Shown here: in pieces, positions 55,101-63,564 of the stretch
Layout of the letters: each line of letters opens with the position of its first letter
How positions within the stretch are numbered: the stretch's first letter is position 1
Source: Eledone cirrhosa
Lineage: Eukaryota > Mollusca > Cephalopoda > Octopoda > Eledonidae
NCBI GenBank assembly: GCA_964016885.1
Contig: OZ024742.1
Coordinates: 358,141,087-358,205,086 of the forward strand
Length of the DNA: 64,000 nt
Reading direction: 5' to 3'
The notes under the pieces: generated by a model
Databases searched by the model: none
Told to the model about the DNA's origin: nothing
Seen by the model: the letters and a program-made list of their open reading frames with translations, nothing else
Position numbers and translations under genes: made by a program

Positions 55101-55835
55101 GAGAGAAGACTACGTTGGTACGGTCACGTGATGCGCATGAAAGACGACAGCTGTATAAAAAAGTGCAGGGCAATAAAAATAGACGGTAGCCACAGAGTAG
55201 GCAGACCCAGAAAAACCTGGGACGACTTGATAAATTCCGACCTCACACACTTATACCTCTCCAAAACAATGCCACTTGACCGAGATCTTTGGCGCTACAC
55301 AGTAATACAGAAGACCCGCCTTGCCTAAGTACAAAGCGAAACCTACAGTCAGCAGGCACCTCTAAAAAAAATACACCACTCTCCCAGTACTCCTACCCCA
55401 TCCACACCACCCCCTTAAATGTGATGTTATGTTGGTACCACAACATCCAGTTCGAAACAAATGAGGTCGTGTAGGTGTCACGACAAAAAAAAACACAGTC
55501 CACGCTGTAATGTGGCCGTGTAGGTAACACGGTAAAAACCTCCCAGTCCACACTGTAAACGTGGTTGGTGTTAGGAAGGGCACTCAGCCGTAGAAAACCC
55601 GCCAGACGTGTAGGTGTCACGACAAAAAAAACACACAGTCCACGCTGTAATGTGGCCGTGTAGGTAGCACGGTAAAAACCTCCCAGTCCAAAGGGCATCC
55701 AGCCGTAGAAAACCAGCCAGACAGTCCTATACCAGCAGGACAACCAATTTTGCCTCAAGTGGGAAAACTCCGGTCCAAACCCATGCAAGCCTGGAAGATG
55801 GACGTTAAACGATGATGATGATGATGATGATGATA
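52128..55835 (+). pseudogene. RTE-B LINE, nearly full length, copy 6
   Basis: Same order as copy 4: endonuclease (KEVDVCSIQEIRWRGG, then AGDLNGHVGQHCDGYDRI), linker, RT (GKAAGPSEIVAEMLKASG, VVPKDWHSRI, NYRGIKL, KAFDRVPRSIIWW, GVHQGSVLSPLLFINALQ), finger (GVGRNSIVCPKC, VHKRCSG) and C-terminal domain ending at 55328. The catalytic box is YADE. Lesions: 1-base loss near 52347, TAG at 52713-52715 (same place as copy 4), TAG at 53304, TAG at 53952, a deletion near 54070, TAG at 54599, and a frame change at the G-run 54785-54797. Starts about 30 codons upstream of the endonuclease at a TA tract. The 3' UTR has its own partial duplication (55500-55720). Confidence 0.92.
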
Positions 55836-55857
55836 TGAAGTTGTAGAGTTAGTATGA

Positions 55858-56822
55858 AGCATGGTGATTAGGGACCAAATTGATCTAGATGAAATGCAGT
55901 TTGGGTTTGTGCCAGGTAAAAGTACCACGGATGCTCTCTTCCTTATACGGCAACTATATAATTACCTAATAAAAAGTAAACCCCTATACTTAGGTTTTGT
56001 AGACATGGAGAAAGCCTATGACAGAGCCCTCCGCTCTATTATCTGGTGGGCTCTTAGAAAACTAGGTGCAGATGAATGGCTTCTGAGAGCTATACAAGCC
56101 ATGTATAGAGGAATAGTCAGCAAGGTTAGAATTAATAATGATTATAGTGAAAAATTTAGCGTAAAACTAGTTGTTCACCAAGGTTCCGTCCTTAGCCCCC
56201 TTCTGTTTATTATTGCCCTATAACAGAAGTTTTTACGAATGGCTGCGCATGGGAACTTCATATGCAGATGATCTAACTCTCGTAGCTGAATCTATGGCTG
56301 AACTAGAGATGAAATTCCAAACATGGAAGCATGGCCTTGAATCAAAAACCTTAAATTTAATTTGTCTAAGACTAAAGTTTTAGTAAGTAGAAAGGAAAAT
56401 AGGGTATATTTCCTCTGCGAAATGACCATGCTCAGTGTGTAGGAAAGGAGTAGGTAGAAATTACATACTATGCAACAAATGCAAACTACAGGTACATAAA
56501 ATATGTAGTGGGATCACAGGCAAGCTATATAAGAATGTTGATTTTATATGTGGCCGATGCTCAGGTGCAGTAAGCAGCAAGTGCCCACTGGATACTAGCT
56601 CCTTCAACTACTCAGATGGTTCTATAGAAATAGTAGACACTTTCCGTTACCTGGGTGACAAAATCAGCAGTTGAGGAGGGTGTTCTGAAAGTACAGTAGC
56701 CAGAGTTAGACCAGGATGGAAAAAGTTCTGAGAGTTAATACCGCTGTTGGCCACAAAAGGTTTCACTCTAGAAATGAAAGGCAGATTGTATACGAACAGC
56801 AATGTTACATGGCAGTGAGAAC
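55858..56822 (+). pseudogene. RTE-B-like LINE, internal fragment, copy 7
   Basis: RT part: QIDLDEMQFGFVPGKSTTD, KAYDRALRSIIWWALRKLG, VVHQGSVLSPLLFIIAL, SYADDLTLVAESMAELEMK; finger GVGRNYILCNKC, VHKICSGITGKL, FICGRCSGA; then the start of the C-terminal domain, ending near GNVTWQ. It lacks both the 5' and the 3' end and is more diverged than copies 2-6. Confidence 0.88.
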
Positions 56823-57060
56823 GTTTCAGTTTTAACGTTATCCTAAGTAGCATATTTTCCATGAGTTTTGAAGAATTATATTCTTATCTTCACTGAAATT
56901 ATAACATGAAGATATGTCACTATCTTTACACCAATTATTATATTTTATCTGACGAAAGCGTACTAAATATTAGTACCCTTGAAATACGTATAATAAAATA
57001 AATTTGGTTTTATAAAGATATATTACATTTATAAATATTATTGATATTATATATATATAT
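56823..57060 (+). repeat. Penelope-like 3' tail (PLE tail copy 2)
   Basis: Shares 56900-57060 with 23520-23700, including AAGATATGTCACTATCTTTA and ATTATTGATATTATATATAT. It begins where the RTE copy 7 breaks off and includes an intact hammerhead fold. Confidence 0.75.
56941..57000 (+). ncRNA. hammerhead ribozyme, complete fold
   Basis: Stem I TATTTTAT (56941-56948) with ATAAAATA (56993-57000), 8 of 8 pairs. CTGACGA box 56949-56955. Stem II 56956-56980: AAGCGTACTAA with TTAGTACCCTT, 10 of 11 pairs, loop ATA. GAAA 56981-56984. Stem III from palindromic A-UACGUA-U (56984-56991). Cleavage predicted after A56992. All invariant core bases are present. Activity is inferred, not shown. Confidence 0.88.
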
Positions 57061-57167
57061 AAAATGAGGTAAATATCTATTTGAGTATTAAGTACCCATA
57101 GAGATATATAGGGGGTCTATAATATAATTGTTGTTCTATGGTACTAATTTGAGATACCAGAACTATA

Positions 57168-57231
57168 AAAATATATATATATATATATATTTATATATAA
57201 TATATATATATATATATATATGTGTACGTAC

Positions 57232-57282
<51 letters not shown>

Positions 57283-57425
57283 GTGTGTGTGTGCGTGTTT
57301 GCATATGCATATGTGTGTATGTATTATACATATACACATATACATGTATTAATAAACATATATGTATATATAATACATATTCGAGTATGAATATATACAC
57401 GCACATATATATATGCAATAATATA
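57168..57425. repeat. (TA)n/(TG)n compound microsatellite
   Basis: TA runs interrupted by GTACGTACG and TGTGTGTGCGTG. Confidence 0.95.
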
Positions 57426-57447
57426 TTGTATTTTATGTACTTTATCA

Positions 57448-57655
57448 CCATGTAGGTAGCACGGTAAAAAGTTCCCAGTTCCAACCTGTAAATGGGGTTG
57501 GTGTTAGGAAGGGCATCCAGCCGTAGAAAACCTGCCAGATAGTCCTATATGAGCGAGACACGGTCACCCGACCAACCTTGCCTCAAGTGGGACAACTCCC
57601 GTCTAACCCACGCTAGCGTGGAAAGTGGACGTTAAACGAGGATGATGATGATGAT
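57448..57655 (+). repeat. RTE-B 3' tail fragment
   Basis: CCATGTAGGTAGCACGGTAA, GGTTGGTGTTAGGAAGGGCA, CTTGCCTCAAGTGGGACAAC, AAAGTGGACGTTAAACGAGG and (GAT)n. Confidence 0.85.
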
Positions 57656-57668
57656 GATATATATATAT

Positions 57669-58212
57669 TGTTATACTTTGGGAGGGTCATGTTGCCAATA
57701 AGAAACAAACGCACCAGTTGCTTTCACTCCAATTTATTATAAATGAAATTTATAAATTTACGAATTTATAAATTTCCGGTTGCTGCTTTATGTGTACTAT
57801 TGCTATTGTTATTGTTAGTTGTGTTGTTTCTATTTCTATTTCCACCAACAGAATCATGGTTGTTTCTATGTCTCTCATTATTACTCCTGTCTCTTTCCTC
57901 TGGCTCATTGTTATTATCTACTCTATTATGTGTGTATGTGTGTTCGTCCTGGTTATTTTCTCTGTCAGTATCGTTTCTTGGTTCCATAACCGGACATTGT
58001 TCATATATTGTCAAAGTTCTTCCTCAAACATTCTGTGACCTCTTCAGTGACCGGGAATTCTTTATTTGTTTTGTGCCTCAACTTTGTTCTGTCCTACGCC
58101 ATCTTGCTTTTGTGTGTGTTGTGTGCTTAGTTTGCGCATGTGTTACATCCGGGTGTCTGAGTGTGTCTGCGTGTGTCTCTTATTGGCAACATGACCCTCA
58201 CAAAGTATAACA
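57669..58212. mobile_element. 544-bp TIR element, TGTTA...TAACA ends (Ginger-like MITE?)
   Basis: The 38-bp ends are inverted repeats at 36 of 38 positions: TGTTATACTTTGGGAGGGTC plus ATGTTGCCAATAAGAAAC at the left, and the complement at 58175-58212. Flanks offer a 4-bp ATAT duplication, although the left flank is a TA tract. TGTNR ends, long TIRs and 4-bp duplications fit Ginger transposons; a solo LTR is less likely because LTRs do not carry 38-bp inverted ends. The 57743-58210 frame inside shows no transposase and is taken as chance. Confidence 0.7.
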
Positions 58213-58272
58213 ATATCGGTTTCAACACATGTTTTCAGATAAAGAATCTTGCTAAATAAATTCAGAAACGAA

Positions 58273-58281
58273 ATATATATG

Positions 58282-58371
<90 letters not shown>

Positions 58372-58372
58372 T
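58273..58372. repeat. (TA)n microsatellite
   Basis: TA run just before the ribozyme-bearing array. Confidence 0.95.
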
Positions 58373-58636
58373 AAAGGGAAAAAATGAAACGAAATTTCAT
58401 TGCTCACACTTAGTACGGCTGTTACTTAAATATAAGCATGTATACGTACATACATATATATATATATATATACAGAAGTACAGTAGTATGTATATATATA
58501 TACATACATATATATATGTACGTATGGATTCACCGAAAATTTATTATAATGCTCGGTGTGTTTGCAAACAAACACCCCGAATTACCCGCAGTGTCTAGCA
58601 ACCATCGTTGTTCATTTGTTCAACACTGACAAAGGA

Positions 58637-58679
58637 ACACTGTACTAGTTTCAAGCTTATTAGCTATCGTCAACAACGC
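58637..58679 (-). ncRNA. hammerhead ribozyme, core-mutated (unit F1)
   Basis: Same fold as unit F2, but the box reads TTGACGA (58667-58673), i.e. the first invariant C is U. Stem I GCGTTG with CAGTGT still pairs partly. GAAA, CTAG and TA are kept. Probably inactive. Confidence 0.78.
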
Positions 58680-59055
58680 ATACCTTCCTGCCAGATGATT
58701 GAACGTCTGATTGTATATACTTTCCTTATGCATATTAACGGCTGAGCAGCCCAATTTGCATATCGAGTGTTAATCGGCCCGGGTACCGAATACGATAAAC
58801 GGAAAAAATGAAACGAAATTTCATTTCTCACTCTTAGTATGGCTGTTACTTAAATATAAGCATGTATACGTACATACATATATATATACAGACGTACAGT
58901 AGTATGTATATATATATACATACATATATATATGTACATATGGATTCACCGAACATTTATTAAAATGCTCGGTGTGTTTGCAAACAAACACCCCGAATTA
59001 AGCCGCACAGTGTCTAGCAACCATCGTTGCTCATTTGTTCAACACCGACAAAGGA

Positions 59056-59098
59056 ACGCTGTACTAGTTTCAAGCTTATTAGCTATCGTCAGCAACGT
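59056..59098 (-). ncRNA. hammerhead ribozyme, complete fold (unit F2)
   Basis: Minus strand: ACGTTG (59093-59098), CTGACGA (59086-59092), TAGCT AATA AGCTT (stem II), GAAA (59068-59071), CTAG, TA, CAGCGT (59056-59061). Stem I has 6 pairs including one G-U; stem II AGCU/AGCU has 4 pairs; stem III ACUAGU is palindromic, as in minimal hammerheads that act as dimers. Cleavage predicted between 59062 and 59061. Confidence 0.85.
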
Positions 59099-59176
59099 AT
59101 ACCTTCCTGCCAGATGATTGAACGTCTGAACGTATATACTTTCCTTATGCATTTTAACGGCTGAGCAGCCTAATTT

Positions 59177-59219
59177 ACATTGCTGACGATAGCTAATATG
59201 CTTGGAACTAGTACAGCGT
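59177..59219 (+). ncRNA. hammerhead ribozyme, decayed (unit R1)
   Basis: CTGACGA is intact (59183-59189) but GAAA is GGAA (59204-59207), stem II reads AGCT/TGCT and stem I ACATTG/CAGCGT is weakened. The unit begins almost exactly at this fold. Confidence 0.75.
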
Positions 59220-59611
59220 TCCTTTGTTAGAGTTGAACAAATGAGCAACGATGGTTGCTAGACACTGAACGGCTTAATTCGGGATGTTTGTTTACAAACA
59301 CACCGAGCATTATAATAAATGTTCAGTGAATCCATACGTACATATATATATATATATGTGCATGTATGTATATATATATATACATACTACTGTACGTCTG
59401 TATACATATATGTATGTACGTATACATACTTATATTTAAGTAACAGCCGTACTAAGAGTGGGAAATGAAATTTCGTTTCATTTTTTTCTTGTATCGTTTT
59501 CGGTACTCCGGCCGACTAACTCACTCGATATACAAATTGGGCTGCTCAGCCGTTACTATGCATAAGGAAAGTATATACTTGCAGACGTTCAATCATCTGG
59601 CAGGAAGGTAT

Positions 59612-59654
59612 ACGTTGCTGACGATAGCTAATAAGCTTGAAACTAGTACAGCGT
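59612..59654 (+). ncRNA. hammerhead ribozyme, complete fold (unit R2)
   Basis: ACGTTG (59612-59617), CTGACGA (59618-59624), TAGCT AATA AGCTT (59625-59638), GAAA (59639-59642), CTAG (59643-59646), TA (59647-59648), CAGCGT (59649-59654). Identical over the fold to the unit F2 ribozyme although inverted. Cleavage predicted after A59648. Confidence 0.85.
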
Positions 59655-59793
59655 TCCTTTGTCGGTGTTGAACAAATGAGCAACGATGGTTGCTAGACAC
59701 TGCGGCTTAATTCGGGATGTTTGTTTACAAACACACCGAGCATTATAATAAATGTTCGGTGAATCCATACGTACATATATATATGTATGCATG

Positions 59794-59933
<140 letters not shown>

Positions 59934-59973
59934 CTACTGTACGTCTGTATATATATATACATATATATATATA

Positions 59974-60342
59974 TGGAGGCACATGGCTTAGTGGTTCGAG
60001 TATTGGCCTTGCAATCGAAAGGTTGTGAGTTCAATTCTCAGACTGGGTGATGTGTTGTTTCCTTGAGCAAGACACTTTATTTCATATTTATTTCACATTG
60101 CTCCAGTTTACCCAGCTGTAGAAATGGGATGATAGGGACCCCAGTCCCTATCATCTCATTTCTATCATTCCACTGCAAAGTGGACGTAGAGGTGCCACGG
60201 CAAAAAAGCACCCAGCACTCACTGTAAATGAGATTGGTGTTAGGAAGGGCATCCAGCTGTAGAAATCAAGCCAGAATCAGTTCCCGTTCCACCCTTGCAA
60301 GCAGGGAAAAGCGGACGTAAAATGATGAAGTTGATGATATAT
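59974..60342 (+). repeat. SINE S2, full length, plus
   Basis: GGAGGCACATGGCTTAGTGG, GGTTGTGAGTTCAATTCTCA, GCAAGACACTTTATTTCATA, a GATAGGGACCCCAGTCCCTA palindrome, GCACCCAGCACTCACTGTAA, CACCCTTGCAAGCAGGGAAA, AGCGGACGTAAAATGATGA. It is the best S2 reference copy and directly follows the ribozyme array. Confidence 0.95.
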
Positions 60343-60668
60343 ATATATGAATATAGTTATTGAGCCGATCTGTATATATTTTATTTTATTTTATTTTATG
60401 TATATTTCGCTTGCTTCTGATTGAATTTCTCAAACAAATGTGGTATTTCAACCCTCGTAATTTTAGACACACGATTTACTGTATTTATTACTACATATAT
60501 TATTGAAATGCTCAGTATTTATACTTTGATCTTGTTAATTACAGGGTATCAGTATGAGTTATTAACTCTACCTTTTATTTGAACATGTATGTACATATTT
60601 ATGTACATACATACACACATTTTAATTTGTAATATATGTATGTAACTTTATATAAGCTTGCTTATATA

Positions 60669-60715
<47 letters not shown>

Positions 60716-60756
60716 CCATATATATATATATATATACACACAAACACAAACACATC
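60343..60756. other. unassigned, with (TTTTA)n and (TA/CA)n
   Basis: ATTTTATTTTATTTTATTTT near 60380 and TA/CA microsatellite at 60665-60755. No gene recognised. Confidence 0.5.
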
Positions 60757-61104
60757 ATCAACATCATCATGATCATCATTTTACGTCCGCTTTTCCCTGC
60801 TTGCAAGGGTGGGACGGGAACTGATTCTGGCTTGATTTCTACAGCTGGATGCCCTTTCTAACACCAACCTCATTTACAGTGAGTGCTGGGTGCTTTTTTT
60901 TCCGTGGCGCCTACACGACTACTTTGCAATGGAATGATAGGGACCCCAGTCCCTATCATCTCATTTCTACAGCTGAGTAAACTGGAGCAATGTGAAATAA
61001 AGTGCCTTGCTCAAGGAAACAACACATCACCCGGTCTGAGAATTGAACTCACAACCTTTCGATTGCAAGGCCGATGCTCTAACCACTAAGCCATGTGCCT
61101 CCAT
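60757..61104 (-). repeat. SINE S2, full length, minus
   Basis: The reverse complement of the layout at 59974-60342, from (ATC)n at 60757 to CATGTGCCTCC at 61104. Together they make an inverted pair about 415 bp apart. Confidence 0.95.
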
Positions 61105-61469
61105 ATATATATATATATTGATAATATTTGCTTCTATCTTGAGGGTTCTAAAGTAGGATAACTTAACACAAATATTGTAATTGTGGAATGTTTCAATAAA
61201 TTTATTTCTGCAGAACTTAAGAATTTTGCAGCCTCGAAGCTTCCACATTTATCTATAAGTAGTGAGCGATGGCCAAAGGACATCTCAGTGTTAATAGCAT
61301 GCTGTAAAACTCAGCATAATGTAGAGTGAATATTAAACGTTCAAAGTTCATGAGAGATGTAAAGAAATGGGATATTTGTTCAGCTATGTTTCAGATATCT
61401 TCCCCTGTTGTTGAGAGCCATTTTAACTACTTCTATCTGAAAGGAAGTTGGAGGTTAAATTGAAAACAT
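61105..61469. other. no recognisable feature
   Basis: AT-rich sequence. Confidence 0.5.
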
Positions 61470-62335
61470 ATTTTTGTGATGAATATTTGGACTTACTGTG
61501 AGTATGTGTGGTGTGTATATTTTGTATGTGTGTTGTGTGAGTATCTTGTGTGTGTGGCGTGGTGTGTATATCTCGTGTGTGTGTTGTGTGTGTGTGGCAT
61601 AGTGTGTATATCTAGTGTGTGTGTGGTGTGGTGTGTATATCTTGTGTTTGTGTGTTGTGTATGTGTGGTGTGGTGTGTATATCTTGTATCCGTGGTGTGT
61701 GTGTTTTGTGGGTGTTGTGTGTGTGTGTTGTGTGTGTATTGTGTGTGTTGTGTGTGTGTTGTGTGTGTTGTGTGTGTGTGTTGTGTGTATGTTGTTTGTG
61801 CGTAGTGTGTTGTGTGTGTGGTGTGTGTGTGTTGTGTGGGTGGTGTGTGTGTGTTGTGTGTGTGTGTTGTGTGTGTGTTGTGTGTGTGTTGCGTGCGTGG
61901 TGTGTGTGTTTTGTGGGTGTTGTGTGTGTGTGTTGTGTGTGTATTGTGTGTGTGCCGTGTGTGTTGTGTGTGTTGTGTGTGTGTTGTGTGTGTGTTGTGT
62001 GTGTTGTGTGTGTTGTGTTTGTGTTGTGTGTGTTGTGTTTGTGTTGTGTGTGTTATGTGTGTATTGTGTGTGTTGTGTGTGTGTTGTGTGTGTGTTGTGT
62101 GTGTTGTGTGTGTGTTGTGTGTGTTGTGTGTGTTGTGTTTGTGTTGTGTGTGTTATGTGTGTATTGTCTGTGTTGTGTGTGTGTGTTGTGTGTTGTGTGT
62201 TGTGTGTGTATTGTGTGTGTGTTGTGTATGTGTTGTGTGTGTTGTGTGTGTGTTGTGTGTGAGTTGTGTGTGGTGTGTGTGTGTTGTGTGTGTTGTGTGT
62301 GTGTTGTGCGTGTGTGTGTTGTGTGTATAATTCTC
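61470..62335. repeat. (TGTGTGTTG)n minisatellite
   Basis: About 860 bases of TGTGTGTTG and TGTGTGTGTTG units. The three long Cys/Val frames are its translations in all three plus-strand phases. Confidence 0.96.
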
Positions 62336-62397
62336 AGCGTAGAATTAATGAGAATGTGTATTTCCCCATCTCATATTCCATATATACAATATATGTT

Positions 62398-62432
62398 GAA
62401 TATATATTTATATATATATATATATATATAAT
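62398..62432. repeat. (TA)n microsatellite
   Basis: TA run abutting the 3' end of PLE2. Confidence 0.9.
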
Positions 62433-62465
62433 ATAAGATCAAAAGATGGTTAAAGGAGTTCCATG

Positions 62466-62536
62466 TATTTTATTATGCGCATTTCAAAAACAAACATCAT
62501 CATGCAATAATATTTGTGTTTTCATCAGATAAAACA
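62466..62536 (-). ncRNA. hammerhead ribozyme, complete fold with long stem II
   Basis: Minus strand: stem I TGTTTTAT (62529-62536) with ATAAAATA (62466-62473), 8 pairs including one G-U. CTGATGA 62522-62528. Stem II 62486-62521 pairs 15 of 16 positions (several G-U) around loop GCAT. GAAA 62482-62485. Stem III from palindromic A-UGCGCA-U. UA at 62474-62475, cleavage predicted between 62474 and 62473. Architecture equals that of 56941-57000. Confidence 0.88.
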
Positions 62537-62630
62537 GGAGAACATGATATGAAGGCTAAAAAACACTTGTGGATAGTGCAGTTTTAAATCAACATATGAA
62601 AAGTGGTTTTAGATTGATGTGTGATATTGG

Positions 62631-63055
62631 GAAAAATATTTTATTTAGAGAGGGGGGGGGGGGAAGGATGAAAAAGGGGAGGAGATGAGAGGGAGAGATG
62701 GGTGATTGAGAGAAAGAGATAGTTTTTATAACTGAGAGGAGATATATTGTTTTACATAGAGAGGTTGAAAACCGTTGGAAGATCATGTATAAATTAAAAA
62801 AATTTGAAAATTAACGAAGGGAGGATATGTGCGAGGAAAAAATATTTTATTTAGGGAGGGGGGGGTGGAAAGGATGAAAAAAGGGGGAGGAGATGAGAGT
62901 GAAGGTGGAGAGGGAGAGATGGGTGATAGAGAGAAAGAGATAGTTTTTATAACTGAGAAAAAGATATATTGTTTTACATAGAGAGGTTGAGAACCGTTGG
63001 AAGATAATGTATAAATTAAAGGAATTTGAAAATTAACGAAGGGAATTTATGTATG
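62631..63055. repeat. tandem duplication (~206 bp) in PLE2 3' region
   Basis: AAAATATTTTATTTAG, a G-run, GGATGAAAAA, GAGATAGTTTTTATAACTGA, TTGTTTTACATAGAGAGGTT and ATGTATAAATTAAA occur twice in order. A shorter repeat, GAATATTCTAACGTCAAAAA, recurs at 63085 and 63365. Confidence 0.85.
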
Positions 63056-63564
63056 AAGATAGAGAGAAAAAATAATAATTGTGGATGAATATTCTAACGT
63101 CAAAAAAAGTGTATGTTGATAAGTATTGTGGCAATTTCAAAATTAACGAAGAGAAAAATTATTAAGGTTTGTGTGTAGAAGGATTTGAGAAAAATAATGT
63201 GAAGTTAAAGTTTGTATATTGAAGGAATTGATAATATATGCGAATAAAGAGTTAAGATGTATTAAGAATGAGTTCGTTGATGGGGAGAAAAAATAATAAA
63301 TTAAGGATGAAATTGAGATTAAAAAGATTTATGATAGAGAGAAAAAATAATAATGATTGCGGATGAATATTCTAACGTCAAAAAAACAAATGTATATGTT
63401 ATGAAGGATTTTACAAGGTGAAGATAGAATGAGGGTAATGAGTAAACAAGTATTATAGAGTGTATAATGCCCTTTAAAGTAAGGTAGGAAGATGGGTATA
63501 TTTTAACGAGGTGTATGTATATGTGCCTTTGAGAAAAGATTCTAAATTGATAAAGAATTGAATA

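Noticed and set aside
57743..58210. 155-codon frame with a hydrophobic start that could look like a signal peptide
   Set aside because: It fills the interior of a 544-bp TIR element, is T-rich, has a competing opposite frame and no conserved motif.
61615..62431. Frames of 172-270 codons rich in Cys and Val
   Set aside because: Open in all three plus phases because the TGTGTGTTG minisatellite contains no stops; no domain.
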